64,000 bases of DNA from Sphingomonas sp. LaA6.9 (GCF_022601895.1 NZ_JAKVIO010000009.1:62001-126000); one strand, 5' to 3'; positions 18,546 to 27,860 are shown, counted from the first letter of the stretch. The notes: a model not told the origin generated them from the letters alone. Numbers and translations are program-made.

Positions 18546-19460
18546 ATGATCGCCGTGCACGAAGTCGCGTCCGGACTGCGCTTTCCCGAAGGCCCGGTGG
18601 TAATGCCCGATGGCAGCATAGTGCTCGTCGAGATCGCGGCGGGCCGGATCACGCGCCTCCATCCGGACGGATCGAAGGAAACCGTGGCCGAGCCCGGCGG
18701 CGGACCCAACGGCCTCGCGATCGGCCCCGATGGCCTGCTCTATGTCTGCAACAATGGCGGCTTCGGCTGGGTGGAAGCCGAAGGATTGCTCGTCCCCCAC
18801 GGCACCGCAGCGGACTATGCGGGCGGCTCGATCCAGCGCGTCGATATGGCGACGGGGTCGGTGGAGACGCTCTACACGCATGCAGGGGACGTGCAGCTGC
18901 GCGGGCCCAACGATATCGTTTTCGACGCGCAAGGCGGCTTCTGGTTCACCGATCATGGCAAGACCGGGCCGCGATCGCGCGACGTCGTCGGCGTCTTCTA
19001 CGCAAAGGCCGATGGCAGCCATATCGAGGAGGTGATCTTCCCGCTCGAAAATCCCAACGGCATCGGTCTCTCGCCCGACGGCGAGACGCTCTATGTCGCC
19101 GAAACCTATACCTGCAAGCTCTGGGCGTTCGACCTCGAAGGGCCGGGCAGGGTTGCGAAGACCCCGGGACTGTCGGGCGGCGGCGGGCGCTTCCTCTATT
19201 CGCCCGCGGGCTACACCTATTTCGACAGCCTCGGCGTCGAGGAGGACGGCAATATCTGCGTCGCGACAATCGGCCAGAGTGGCATCTCGGTGATTTCGCC
19301 CGAGGGGCAGCTTGTCGACTTCGTCGCGACCACCGATCCCTTCACCACCAATATCTGCTGGGGCGGGAAGGATCGGCGAACGGCCTATGTCACGCTGTCG
19401 GGCACGGGCCGGCTGGTCGCGATCGACTGGCCGAGGCCGGGGTTAAAGCTGAACTATTGA
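18546..19460 (+). CDS. SMP-30/gluconolactonase family protein
   Basis: A 304-residue six-bladed beta-propeller of the SMP-30/gluconolactonase family. Signatures include FPEGPVVMPDGSIVLVEI (first metal-ligand Glu region), PNGLAIGPDGLLYVCNNGG, RGPNDIVFDAQGGFWFTDHGKTG and NPNGIGLSPDGETLYVAET. Members are calcium- or zinc-dependent lactonases acting on sugar lactones. The start at 18546 has GGGAGAG about 8 bases upstream. It is divergent from the TPP enzyme gene. Confidence 0.88.
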   Translation: MIAVHEVASGLRFPEGPVVMPDGSIVLVEIAAGRITRLHPDGSKETVAEPGGGPNGLAIGPDGLLYVCNNGGFGWVEAEGLLVPHGTAADYAGGSIQRVDMATGSVETLYTHAGDVQLRGPNDIVFDAQGGFWFTDHGKTGPRSRDVVGVFYAKADGSHIEEVIFPLENPNGIGLSPDGETLYVAETYTCKLWAFDLEGPGRVAKTPGLSGGGGRFLYSPAGYTYFDSLGVEEDGNICVATIGQSGISVISPEGQLVDFVATTDPFTTNICWGGKDRRTAYVTLSGTGRLVAIDWPRPGLKLNY

Positions 19461-19533
19461 GGGTGGTGGGGATATGGCAGGTTACGCTGGAACTTCGGTC
19501 GCCAGCGACCCCGGCGGAACACTGATCCACACG

Positions 19534-19579
19534 CTTGAAATTAAGGTGGCAAAATGCTACCTCGTGGCCTGGAGGTGAT
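19534..19579 (+). promoter_or_regulatory. Operator and ribosome binding site of the ParD-like/zeta module
   Basis: An inverted repeat AGGTGGC-AAAAT-GCTACCT (19544-19562, one mismatch) lies 19 bases before the antitoxin start, with a TTGAAA box at 19534-19539 just upstream. Its placement suggests an autoregulatory operator over the promoter. The ribosome binding site GGAGGTGAT at 19571-19579 is an unusually complete match to the 16S rRNA tail. Confidence 0.6.
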
Positions 19580-19581
19580 CC

Positions 19582-19938
19582 ATGGCCCAGTCCATCAAGC
19601 TTGGTGACGACATCATGAAGATCGTGCGTCGCGAATCCGAGTTGCAGAGCCGCTCGATCGCCGGCCAGATCGCCCATTGGGTGCGCATCGGCCGCGCTAT
19701 CGAGAAATCCGGCAATTTCGATTATGCCCGCATCACCGCTGCTCTCGCCGGCGAGATCGAGACAACTGACCTCAACGACGAGGAGAAGGATGTCTGGCTC
19801 GACAGCTTTGTCGAGAAAATGGGGCAACACGGGTCTGACGAGGATGCTTTTTTTGCCCGGCGGCGGCAGCTTGGGCTGGGTGTCGGCCTCGATGCGGCCG
19901 GCAACCTCATGCGTGAGAAGGCCACCCGTAACGCATGA
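19582..19938 (+). CDS. ParD-like antitoxin
   Basis: A 118-residue protein matching the ParD-like antitoxin family. It starts AQSIKLGDDIMKIVRRESELQSRSIAGQIAHWVRIGRAIEKSG, a ribbon-helix-helix-type DNA-binding start that reads as an omega/ParD-like dimer, followed by an acidic, variable tail that may bind the toxin. It overlaps the zeta gene by 4 bases, the usual antitoxin-first order. Expected role: neutralise the toxin and repress its own promoter through the upstream inverted repeat. Confidence 0.82.
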   Translation: MAQSIKLGDDIMKIVRRESELQSRSIAGQIAHWVRIGRAIEKSGNFDYARITAALAGEIETTDLNDEEKDVWLDSFVEKMGQHGSDEDAFFARRRQLGLGVGLDAAGNLMREKATRNA

Positions 19939-20522
19939 GGCCAACGATGGTCGTGCTTGCCGGGCCGAACGGGGCTGGCAAGTCCACACTCTACGAGACC
20001 CGCATCGCGCCAAGTTTCGCAGGACCGTTCATCAACGCCGACATCATCCAACGCGACGAGCTGCGCGATCCGTCACCGACTGCATCTTACGAAGCGGCCA
20101 ACATCGCTTCCGCGCGCCGGGCCGACTATCTCGCTCAGGGTCGGGATTTCGTGACCGAGACCGTCTTCTCGCATCCCTCCAAGCTTGAACTCATCGACGA
20201 AGCGCGCACCAGAGGTTTCACCGTCATCGTGATGCATGTCGGCGTGGATACTCCAGATCTCTCGGTCGCGCGCGTCGGCGCACGGGTCGAGGAGGGCGGA
20301 CATATCGTCCCCGAGGACAAGATCCGTGCCCGATATGCGCGCGGTGCACCTTTCATCCGCGACGCGGTTCTCAAAGCGGATCGCGGTATGGTCTTTGACA
20401 ATTCCAGCCTCAACCAGCCGCCGAGCCATTGCCTGACATTCGCGAACGGCCGATTGGTCTTCGCGGTGCCGCGCCTGCCTAGCTGGATCAGATCAGTTTA
20501 TAAAACTGACCTTGAGTTCTAG
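19935..20522 (+). CDS. Zeta-toxin family kinase
   Basis: A 195-residue P-loop protein of the zeta-toxin family. Walker A is GPNGAGKST at residues 10-18, followed by FINADIIQRDELRD and RDFVTETVFSHPSKLELIDEARTRGF, the region matching the UDP-GlcNAc binding side. Plasmid zeta toxins phosphorylate UDP-N-acetylglucosamine and block peptidoglycan synthesis; chromosomal relatives may use other substrates. It begins within the antitoxin stop (ATGA). Mobility genes are not seen next to it. Confidence 0.83.
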   Translation: MRPTMVVLAGPNGAGKSTLYETRIAPSFAGPFINADIIQRDELRDPSPTASYEAANIASARRADYLAQGRDFVTETVFSHPSKLELIDEARTRGFTVIVMHVGVDTPDLSVARVGARVEEGGHIVPEDKIRARYARGAPFIRDAVLKADRGMVFDNSSLNQPPSHCLTFANGRLVFAVPRLPSWIRSVYKTDLEF

Positions 20523-20672
20523 GGTCAGGCGCGGATGATGGCAGGCTGCAGGCGCCGACTATCTCCGCCATTCAGTCCTCGCGAGTGCCACGCTGAAAGC
20601 CGCTTTTCGTTCAGGCGATGGTTCGGCGACAGCGACCAGTTGAACCCGCCACGACATTATGGACATGGCCGC

Positions 20673-20690
20673 TCCCCTCTCTGGAGGGGA
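20673..20690. repeat. Short GC hairpin downstream of the zeta gene
   Basis: TCCCCTC-TCTG-GAGGGGA is a perfect 7-base stem with a 4-base loop in the gap between the zeta gene and the convergent lipoprotein gene. No U-tract follows on either strand, so a terminator is only possible. Confidence 0.35.
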
Positions 20691-20716
20691 TGGGCTGCAA
20701 CGGGGTTCAGGCTCAA

Positions 20717-21700
20717 TTATTGAGGATTGGCGACCGGCGCCGTGCCGGTTGGGGGCGCCGTGCCGGGAGCGCTTCCCCGGTCCTGAACCGCCGCCGTCTT
20801 CGCGAAACGCAGGCGCGGGGCGAACGCGAGCGAGTCGCAGCGGTCGGCGCGGTTAGTCACCACGGCTTCACCCGCCGGCTCGCCGTTGGCGGTGCGAACC
20901 CGGCTGAGATCGACGTCGAGAGGAAGAAGCCAGCACGACGTCTTGATGATGTCGAAAAGCGGGTGAAAGGCGCCCTTGCCGACCTCGGCCGGAATGTTTT
21001 TTACCCGATCGGGATTTTCGGTCAGGCTGTCGGGCGACAGGCCAAGGCACTGGACCGCATTGTTGGTTGTCGCGATCTCCATGGCCTGTCCGCTGGCGCA
21101 TTTGCTCGCTGAACTGACGAGCAGCGCAAGCACTTCCTCGCTCGATCGATAGACGGCCGCGCCCCGATGTGCGCCGTCCAGCGCGGCGAGCGCCAGGCGG
21201 AGCGCTTTCCACGCGGCGGACATTCCGTTTCCCGTCCGCGCTGTATCCGCGAATTCGGCCGCCTGTTTTTGTGGCAGCGCCGCCATGACAAGACGGACGA
21301 TCTTGTATTCAAGCTGCGGCAGGTCGCTTTCGAACAGGGCGCGGTAGCTGCCCGTGCAGCCTGCGTCTTCGAGCGTCAGGCACGGGGCCTCCCCATCCGC
21401 CTCGTAGACGTGGCTGGCGATATAATTCACTTCATCGGTGGCGTTCTGCAGATAGTCGATAAAGGCTTCGGCTTCCCTGCCGTCGCGGACATAGGCAGTC
21501 CCCACGCGCGAGGCCATTGCGATGATCATCGTCGCGCGCAGCAATTGCAGCTGCTTCGATCCCGAAGCGTCAAAAAGTTGCTTGTCCATGAGATGGCCAG
21601 GATAGCCGCCACTGTGACGCAGTTCCTTGACCGGCACCGTACATCCGCTGATCAACGCGCCGGATGCTAGCAGCGCGAGCAGGTTTTTCCATCGATTCAC
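20717..21700 (-). CDS. Unrecognised lipoprotein
   Basis: About 327 residues from the GTG at 21700, with GGGGGGAA upstream. The N-terminus VNRWKNLLALLASGALISGC is a lipoprotein signal with Cys20. The mature part is mostly helical (for example QLFDASGSKQLQLLRATMIIAMAS) with a few cysteines and a Pro/Thr/Ala-rich tail. I do not recognise a family. It ends close to the zeta gene on the opposite strand. Confidence 0.7.
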   Translation of the reverse strand: MNRWKNLLALLASGALISGCTVPVKELRHSGGYPGHLMDKQLFDASGSKQLQLLRATMIIAMASRVGTAYVRDGREAEAFIDYLQNATDEVNYIASHVYEADGEAPCLTLEDAGCTGSYRALFESDLPQLEYKIVRLVMAALPQKQAAEFADTARTGNGMSAAWKALRLALAALDGAHRGAAVYRSSEEVLALLVSSASKCASGQAMEIATTNNAVQCLGLSPDSLTENPDRVKNIPAEVGKGAFHPLFDIIKTSCWLLPLDVDLSRVRTANGEPAGEAVVTNRADRCDSLAFAPRLRFAKTAAVQDRGSAPGTAPPTGTAPVANPQ

Positions 21701-21837
21701 TGATATTCCCCCCGGAACATGTTTTAGAACGCGCGGCAAAACGCGAATACGGCCTGTTCGCCCCGCGCTCCATTGTTGTGGACGCCTAGACGCAGGAAAT
21801 TAAAGGATCATTTCTGCACGGTAATGAGAAACGTCGC

Positions 21838-22218
21838 CTAGTGCAGCGCTTCAATCCATGCTTTCAGCGCCACCGCATTGTTCCGCGCCTCATTCTTTGC
21901 GGCATAGAGCAATGTCACCGGTCCAGACGCGCGCGCTGCGTCGAGTTCGGCGAGTGCGCGGGCAATGTCGGGGCCGCCGATTTCGAGTTCATCAGCATAG
22001 GCCTTGCGGAACGCGTCCCATGCCGCGTCCGAATCCCCGGTTTCGCCGTGATAGAGCTTGCGCAGCATATCGCTGGGCGAAAGCACGCGCAGCCAGCCGG
22101 TGAGCGCGGCCTTTTCCTTTGAAACGCCGCGCGGCCAGAGCCGGTCGACGAGGAAGCGCGCTCCGTCATCGGGCTCCACAGGCTCATGGATACGCTTGAT
22201 CCGGAGCGTGGCTTTCAC
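21838..22218 (-). CDS. DUF488 family protein
   Basis: A 126-residue DUF488 protein. Signatures: IKRIHEPVEPDDGARFLVDRLWPRGVSKEKAAL, the DMLRKLYHG-type middle, and GPVTLLYAAKNEARNNAVALKAWI. Function of the family is unsettled. The GTG at 22218 was chosen because it precedes the conserved start and follows GAGGAC; the longer frame reaches into the divergent DUF2855 gene. Confidence 0.85.
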   Translation of the reverse strand: MKATLRIKRIHEPVEPDDGARFLVDRLWPRGVSKEKAALTGWLRVLSPSDMLRKLYHGETGDSDAAWDAFRKAYADELEIGGPDIARALAELDAARASGPVTLLYAAKNEARNNAVALKAWIEALH

Positions 22219-22291
22219 CGCATGTCCTCGTCCATGGCTTGTGCTGTCACGGTTATGCGGCATTCTGCTGGCGGAGCAAGGAGAGGAATCC

Positions 22292-23386
22292 ATGAGCGAA
22301 GCACGCTGGGCCATCGATATCGATCGCGACGCGATCGCAAACGCCGTGATCGTAGACGAACGTGAGACGCCGCTTGATGACGGCGAGATCGAGGTCCGGC
22401 TCGACGCGTTCGCGATGACCGCCAACAACGTCACCTATGCGGCGCTCGGGCATCCCGTCGGGCTGTTCGGAAACGACAAGGGCTATTGGGATTTCTTCTC
22501 GGGCGACGGCGCCGGGCGGCTTCCGGTGTGGGGCTTCGCCACGGTCACGCGCTCCGGTGTCGAGGGGGTCGATCCCGGCGAGCAGCTTTACGGCTATTTC
22601 CCGCTCGCCTCGCACGCGCGCCTCACCCCCGGCCGCGTCAGCCCCCTCGGCTTCACCGACCAGAGCGCGCACCGGCTCGACATGCCCGCGGTCTACAACC
22701 AGTATCAGCGCGTCACGGCGCTCGACGATTATGCCGAAGCCGATCGCGACTGGTGGCCCGTCTTTCGCCCGCTCTACCTCACCGGCTGGCTGATCGCTGA
22801 CCAGTTCGAGGATGAGCGCGATCATGGCGCGCGGCAGGTGATCGTCGCGAGCGCTTCGGCCAAGACCGCGATCGCCTTTGCGCACGCAATGCGCGAGCGA
22901 ATCGAGCGACCGCGCCTGATCGGCCTGACTTCACAGCGGGGCCGCGCGTTCCTCGAAGCGACGGAGCTTTACGACGAACTGGTGCTTTACGACGCGATCG
23001 GCAAAATCGATGCGTCTGCGCCTTCCGCCTTTGTCGATGTCGCGGGCAACAGCGCGGTGACGGGTGCGGTGCATGAGCATCTGGGCGATGCGCTTCGCTT
23101 CAGCCTGATCGTCGGCAAGGCGCATTGGGATGCCACGGCTGCCGAGGGGAAACGCTGGCCCGCCACCGGATTCTTCGCGCCGGGGCGCATCCAGAAGCGC
23201 TCTCAGGACTGGGGCGCGAATGGCTTTCGCGAACGTGTCGCGACGGCATGGACGCATTTCCTCGGCGATGCGAAGCGGCTCTTCCATATCGACCGCCGCG
23301 AAGGCGCTGACGCCGCGCTTGCGGCATATCGCGAGGCGGTGGAGGGCAGGGCCGACCCGCGCGCGGGGATCATCGTCGCGCTGTAA
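22292..23386 (+). CDS. DUF2855 family protein
   Basis: A 364-residue DUF2855 protein. It looks like a derived medium-chain dehydrogenase/reductase fold: FAMTANNVTYAALGHPVG near the start, LPVWGFATVTRSGVEGVDPGEQLYGYFPLA, and a Rossmann-like part AKTAIAFAHAMRERI then AFVDVAGNSAVTGAVHEHLGD. No catalytic zinc site is obvious. Function is unknown. The ATG at 22292 has GGAGAGG upstream. The stop is 13 bases from the stop of the convergent sigma-54 activator. Confidence 0.82.
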   Translation: MSEARWAIDIDRDAIANAVIVDERETPLDDGEIEVRLDAFAMTANNVTYAALGHPVGLFGNDKGYWDFFSGDGAGRLPVWGFATVTRSGVEGVDPGEQLYGYFPLASHARLTPGRVSPLGFTDQSAHRLDMPAVYNQYQRVTALDDYAEADRDWWPVFRPLYLTGWLIADQFEDERDHGARQVIVASASAKTAIAFAHAMRERIERPRLIGLTSQRGRAFLEATELYDELVLYDAIGKIDASAPSAFVDVAGNSAVTGAVHEHLGDALRFSLIVGKAHWDATAAEGKRWPATGFFAPGRIQKRSQDWGANGFRERVATAWTHFLGDAKRLFHIDRREGADAALAAYREAVEGRADPRAGIIVAL

Positions 23387-23399
23387 CGCGCGTCGCCGA

Positions 23400-24836
23400 T
23401 CAGGCGGCGTCGCCGATGCCGAGCTCGCCCAGCTTGCGATAGAGCGTCGAACGGCCGATGCCGAGCCGACGTGCGACCTCGGTCATGCGTCCGCGATAAT
23501 GGCCGATGGCGAGGCGGATGACGTCGGCCTCGATCTCCTCAAGCGGACGAAGATTGCCGTCGGCGCGGTAAAGCGTGACGCCCGCGCCGTCGGTGACGGC
23601 GCTGTGCCCGTTGACATGCTGCGCGCGCGGCTGGGGATTGGCCGCATGTTCGGCGATCTGCGGGAAGTCGGCGATGGTGAGCGCATCGCCGTCGCAGAGC
23701 ACCGCGGCGCGGAACAGCGCGTTCTGAAGCTGGCGCACATTGCCCGGCCAGTCATAGCCGATGAGCAGCGAGAGCGCTTCGTCGGTAATGCCGAGGCCCC
23801 TTAGCCCCGGCTGCTGCGCAATGCGCGCGAGCATGTGGCGCGCAAGCGCAGGAATGTCGCCGTGCCGTTCGCGCAAGGGCGGGATCGTCACCTGGACGAC
23901 GTTGAGGCGGTAATAGAGATCCTCGCGGAAGCGGCCTGCATTGACCTCTTCAATCAGCCGCTTGTTGGTGGCGGCGATGACGCGCACGTCGACCTCGCGC
24001 ACCGACCGGCTGCCGATCGACTGAACCTCGCCGGACTGGAGCACGCGCAGCAGCTTGACCTGCGCGTCGAGGGGAAGCTCGCCGACTTCGTCGAGGAAGA
24101 GCGTCCCGCCATCGGCGTCCTGGAACTTGCCGATATGGCGATCGAACGCCCCGGTGAACGAGCCTTTTTCGTGCCCGAACAGTTCCGATTCAACGAGATT
24201 GATCGGAATTGCGCCGCAGTTGACCGCGATCATCCGGCGCTTGGCGCGGGGAGACGCGGCATGGATGGCTTCGGCGACGAGCTCCTTGCCAACGCCGCTT
24301 TCGCCCTCGACCAGCACGGGGACGCGCGCGCGCGCGGCCTTGGCGGCGATCGCGAGTGCTGCGCGAAATTCGGGGGCGGAGCCGACAATTTCGCCGAATC
24401 CCAGCACCTGGTTGATCTTTTCGGTGAGCGGGCGGAGTTCGCCGGTGCCGTTCCGCGTGCTGACCGCCGCGTCGAGCGCGGAGAGCAGGCGGTCGGGCGC
24501 GATCGGCTTGACGAGGAAGTCGGTGGCGCCCGCGCGCATCGCGTCGACCGCGGTCGAGACCGAGGTGACCGAGGTGAGCATCAATATGGGGAGTGCTGGA
24601 CGACGCTTGCGGATCTCGGTGATCAGCGTGCCCTGATCGACGCCCGGCGCCCAGTGATCGAGGACGATCGCGTCGAGCATCATCCCGTCCTGCGTGCCGA
24701 GCATCGCTATGGCGGTTTCCTCATCGCCCGCGAAGATCGTCCGCCATCCGGCACGCCCCGCGATCGCCGATACCAGCCGGCGCTGCGCCGGTTCGTCATC
24801 GATCAGCATCAGCAGTCTGGTGCCCTGTGGCGTCAT
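23400..24836 (-). CDS. Sigma-54-dependent response regulator of the NtrC family
   Basis: About 478 residues in three parts. Receiver (residues 5-120): phosphoacceptor Asp60 in [10 protein letters not shown], acidic pocket D13-D14, Lys in FLVKPI. AAA+ (about 145-375): Walker A GESGVGKE, Walker [12 protein letters not shown], and the sigma-54 contact loop as GSFTGA, a variant of GAFTGA. C-terminal Fis-type [25 protein letters not shown]. It should activate sigma-54 promoters after phosphorylation. No sensor kinase lies alongside. Start at 24836 with AGGAAG upstream. Confidence 0.9.
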   Translation of the reverse strand: MTPQGTRLLMLIDDEPAQRRLVSAIAGRAGWRTIFAGDEETAIAMLGTQDGMMLDAIVLDHWAPGVDQGTLITEIRKRRPALPILMLTSVTSVSTAVDAMRAGATDFLVKPIAPDRLLSALDAAVSTRNGTGELRPLTEKINQVLGFGEIVGSAPEFRAALAIAAKAARARVPVLVEGESGVGKELVAEAIHAASPRAKRRMIAVNCGAIPINLVESELFGHEKGSFTGAFDRHIGKFQDADGGTLFLDEVGELPLDAQVKLLRVLQSGEVQSIGSRSVREVDVRVIAATNKRLIEEVNAGRFREDLYYRLNVVQVTIPPLRERHGDIPALARHMLARIAQQPGLRGLGITDEALSLLIGYDWPGNVRQLQNALFRAAVLCDGDALTIADFPQIAEHAANPQPRAQHVNGHSAVTDGAGVTLYRADGNLRPLEEIEADVIRLAIGHYRGRMTEVARRLGIGRSTLYRKLGELGIGDAA

Positions 24837-25020
24837 TTCAGCAACTTCCTGTCCCGTTAGGGGACGAGGTAAACGATTCTGGGTAAACACAGGCTTAAGG
24901 CGGGCCCAAGCAAAACTGCGCCGGACCCTTTCCATATGCAGGGTTGAGGACAGGGAAATTGCTGTCTAAGGCATGGCGACGTTCGCAAATGCGACGACCG
25001 AACAGTTTCAGGGGAATAAA

Positions 25021-25146
25021 ATGGCCGACAATGGCGATATGCAGATGCACGATCAGACCTATCACGGGTTCCTGACGCTGTTGAAGGTGGGCACGGCCGC
25101 GAGCATCATCCTCGCCGCCATCGTCATCTTCGTCATCGCGAACTGA
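25021..25146 (+). CDS. aa3-type cytochrome c oxidase subunit IV, 41 residues
   Basis: A very short gene encoding MADNGDMQMHDQTYHGFLTL followed by one membrane helix (about 20-39, rich in Ile/Val/Ala). The polar head with HDQTYHGF and a single C-terminal helix match the tiny subunit IV of bacterial aa3 oxidases found in alphaproteobacteria. It lies 9 bases before pntAA, so it is probably the first gene of the same message. Confidence 0.75.
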   Translation: MADNGDMQMHDQTYHGFLTLLKVGTAASIILAAIVIFVIAN

Positions 25147-25155
25147 TCGCCGCGC

Positions 25156-26292
25156 ATGAAGATCGCGGTGCTTGGGGAGGGCGCCGAAGGTGAGCGCCGG
25201 GTTTCCGCTACGCCGGAAACCGTCAAGAAGTTCATTGGACTGGGAGCCACGGTCGCGGTCGAGAAAGGTGCCGGAACAGGCGCCACGATCGCGGACCAGG
25301 CCTATGCGGAATCGGGCGCCGAACTCGGCACACGCGCAGCCGTGCTCAAGGACGCCGACATCCTGCTCGGCGTTCAGGGCCCCGATCCCAAGAGCCTGAA
25401 AGGCGTGAAGCCCGGCGCGTGGATCGTCGCGGGCCTCAACCCCTTCGGCGAACGCGCGCGTGTCGACGAATATGCGAAGCTGGGCGTCGAGGCGCTGGCG
25501 ATGGAGTTCATGCCGCGCATCACGCGCGCGCAGTCGATGGACATTCTTTCTTCGCAGTCGAACCTTGCCGGCTACAAGGCGGTGCTCGATGCGGCGGGCG
25601 AATATGGCAAGGCCTTCCCGATGATGATGACCGCGGCGGGCACGGTGTCCGCAGCACGTGTTTTCATCATGGGCGTGGGCGTGGCGGGCCTCCAGGCGAT
25701 CGCAACCGCGCGACGCCTCGGCGCGCAGGTGTCCGCGAGCGACGTGCGCGCGGCGACCAAGGAGCAGATCGAGAGCCTCGGCGCCAAGGCGATCTTCGTC
25801 GAGAGCGTCAAGGGCATCGAGGGCGAGGGCACCGGCGGCTATGCCACCGAAATGTCCGACGAATACAAGGCGGCGCAGGCCGAGCTGGTGTCGTCGCACA
25901 TCGCCAAGCAGGACATCGTCATCACCACCGCGCTGATCCCCGGACGTGCAGCGCCACGGCTGATCTCGGACGCGCAGATCGCGTCGATGAAGCCGGGTTC
26001 GGTGATCGTCGACCTCGCGGTCGAGCAGGGGGGCAATGTCGAGGGCGCGGTCGCGGGCGAGATCGTCGAGAAGCATGGCGTGAAGATCGTCGGGCACAAG
26101 AATGTGCCGAGCCGGCTTGCGGCGGATACCTCGGCGCTGTTCTCGCGCAATCTCTTCAACTTCCTCAGCGCCTTCTGGGACAAGGAAGCGGGGCGTCCGG
26201 TGCTGCCCGACGATGACGAGATCACGCAGGCGATCCGGCTGACGCAGGGCGGCAAGGTCGTGAATGCACGGCTGCTGGAGGCAGGCGCCTAG
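25156..26292 (+). CDS. pntAA: NAD(P) transhydrogenase subunit alpha, part 1 (soluble NAD domain)
   Basis: A 378-residue domain I of proton-translocating transhydrogenase (in three-gene form). It binds NAD(H) and works with PntAB/PntB to drive NADH plus NADP to NADPH using the proton gradient. Signatures: MKIAVLGEGAEGERRVSATPETV, the NAD motif VFIMGVGVAGLQAIATARRLGA, SDVRAATKEQIESLGAKAIF, and LIPGRAAPRLISDAQIASMKPGSVIVDLAVEQGGN. The other two subunits follow after an inserted kinase gene. Confidence 0.95.
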   Translation: MKIAVLGEGAEGERRVSATPETVKKFIGLGATVAVEKGAGTGATIADQAYAESGAELGTRAAVLKDADILLGVQGPDPKSLKGVKPGAWIVAGLNPFGERARVDEYAKLGVEALAMEFMPRITRAQSMDILSSQSNLAGYKAVLDAAGEYGKAFPMMMTAAGTVSAARVFIMGVGVAGLQAIATARRLGAQVSASDVRAATKEQIESLGAKAIFVESVKGIEGEGTGGYATEMSDEYKAAQAELVSSHIAKQDIVITTALIPGRAAPRLISDAQIASMKPGSVIVDLAVEQGGNVEGAVAGEIVEKHGVKIVGHKNVPSRLAADTSALFSRNLFNFLSAFWDKEAGRPVLPDDDEITQAIRLTQGGKVVNARLLEAGA

Positions 26293-26342
26293 CCGGAAGG
26301 CGGGCATTTCCACGGGGAGGCGTTGTGTGATGGTGAGCACCG

Positions 26343-27488
26343 ATGCTTGAGCGCAGGCTGAACCTTGCGGCGCCGTCGAGGCGCGAGGCGATCCAGCTTT
26401 CGCTTGTCCTGTGGACCGCCGTGGTGTGCGTGATCGCGCCCGCGGTGCTGATCGCCGGTCAGGTAACGAGCGTGGGTGAGTTCCTTTCGCTCATCACAGG
26501 CGCAATTACCGCGCTTCTCTTCGCCACGCTGCTCTATGGCCTCACGCATATCGTGTCGGGGCGGCCGCTGTGGTTCGCGATTCCCATGGGGCTGGTCGGG
26601 CTGTCGGTAACCGCGATTCTCCAGATGATCGGAGACTATGCGGGGCAATATCTGCTCCACGCGATCTTCGCAGAGCATCGCATGCCCGATACGTCGCCCC
26701 AGGCGGTCGCGCTGACGACCGTCATCTATTGGGCGTTGAGCGCATGCAACATCGTGTTGTTCTGGATTTCGGCGACGTCGCGACGGCTGCGCGATAGCGA
26801 GGCCGAGCTCGCGCATGCCCAGATCAGCGCGTTGCAGGCGCAGATCAATATGCTCAGAATGCAGCTCAATCCGCATTTCATGTGCAATTCGCTCAACACG
26901 GTTTCGAGCCTGATCCTCGAAGGCCGGCATGCGGAGGCAAATCGCATGGCCGAGCAGCTTGCTGACTTCCTGCGCGGCGTCATGGATGTCGAGGGCGACG
27001 AGGTGCGGCTGCGCAACGAGCTGGCCACGATCGAATCCTATATCGACGTCGAGGCGATGCGGTTCGGCAGCAGGCTTCACGTTGAGGTCGACGCGGCGGA
27101 CGAGGTGCGTGACGCTGCGGTTCCCAACTTCATCCTTCAGCCGCTGGTCGAGAATGCACTAAAATATGGCGTCGAGGCGGTGACCGGGCCGGTATCGCTG
27201 CGGCTGTCCGCGCGGCGGGACGCGCGCGACCTGATGCTTGTCGTCGAGAATCGCGCGGAACAGCCGGGCGCGGTGGCGACCGGACGGGGCGTAGTGACGG
27301 CCGGACACGGTATCGGGCTGAACAATACGCGCGCCAGACTGCACATGTTGTTCGGCGATCGCGGCGTGCTGGAGACCAGGGAGCAGGAGGGCGGCTTTCG
27401 CGCCACCATCCGGATCCCGTTCAACGCACTGGCGCCGGCGCAAGACCCCGGGGCCGCTGCGCGAGAGGATCTGGCGATGCAGCGATAG
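26343..27488 (+). CDS. LytS-type sensor histidine kinase (His_kinase family)
   Basis: A 381-residue membrane sensor kinase. Four hydrophobic segments lie at about 20-40, 50-70, 77-98 and 123-143. The phosphoacceptor is His178 in LRMQLNPHFMCNSLNTVSSLI, which defines the LytS/YehU-type family. The ATPase domain has NFILQPLVENALKYGV (N box) and GHGIGLNNTRARLHMLFG. A LytTR response regulator would be expected beside it but none is seen. It sits between pntAA and pntAB, same strand, within the presumed operon. Confidence 0.88.
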   Translation: MLERRLNLAAPSRREAIQLSLVLWTAVVCVIAPAVLIAGQVTSVGEFLSLITGAITALLFATLLYGLTHIVSGRPLWFAIPMGLVGLSVTAILQMIGDYAGQYLLHAIFAEHRMPDTSPQAVALTTVIYWALSACNIVLFWISATSRRLRDSEAELAHAQISALQAQINMLRMQLNPHFMCNSLNTVSSLILEGRHAEANRMAEQLADFLRGVMDVEGDEVRLRNELATIESYIDVEAMRFGSRLHVEVDAADEVRDAAVPNFILQPLVENALKYGVEAVTGPVSLRLSARRDARDLMLVVENRAEQPGAVATGRGVVTAGHGIGLNNTRARLHMLFGDRGVLETREQEGGFRATIRIPFNALAPAQDPGAAAREDLAMQR

Positions 27489-27510
27489 GCGTTGGGTTCA
27501 GTCGTTTACA

Positions 27511-27554
27511 CGCGCGCAATCGTGCGCGCGCAGAATTCACCGCGTGAAGCGGTG
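27511..27554 (+). repeat. Two hairpins in front of pntAB
   Basis: CGCGCGCA-ATCG-TGCGCGCG (27511-27530, 8-base stem) and CACCGC-GTGAA-GCGGTG (27538-27554, 6-base stem) follow each other just upstream of pntAB. No U-run follows, so they look more like mRNA-processing or stability elements than terminators. They lie after the kinase stop and 19 bases before the pntAB start. Confidence 0.5.
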
Positions 27555-27572
27555 CGATAACAGGGGTTAATC

Positions 27573-27860
27573 ATGGACTTCATATCCATCCTGTCGATTT
27601 TCGTGCTGGCGTGTTTCGTCGGCTATTATGTGGTGTGGTCGGTGACGCCCGCGCTGCATACGCCGCTGATGGCGGTGACCAATGCGATTTCGTCGGTGAT
27701 CATCGTGGGCGCGCTGATCGCGTCTGCTGCCGCGGGTTCGGCCAGCGCCAAATGGCTGGGGCTGATCGGCGTCGCGCTCGCGAGCGTCAACATCTTCGGA
27801 GGCTTCGCGGTCACCGCGCGGATGCTCGCGATGTACAAGAAAAAAGAAAAGAAGGGTTGA
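27573..27860 (+). CDS. pntAB: NAD(P) transhydrogenase subunit alpha, part 2 (membrane domain)
   Basis: A 95-residue membrane subunit with three helices (about residues 3-25, 33-55 and 60-82), ending in a basic tail KKKEKKG. It contributes part of the proton channel of transhydrogenase. The motif TPLMAVTNAISSVIIVGAL is diagnostic. It precedes pntB by 14 bases. Confidence 0.95.
   Translation: MDFISILSIFVLACFVGYYVVWSVTPALHTPLMAVTNAISSVIIVGALIASAAAGSASAKWLGLIGVALASVNIFGGFAVTARMLAMYKKKEKKG

Noticed and set aside
24895-26340. 481-codon minus-strand frame opposite pntAA
   Set aside because: Antisense shadow with Arg/His/Asp-rich composition; pntAA is well supported.
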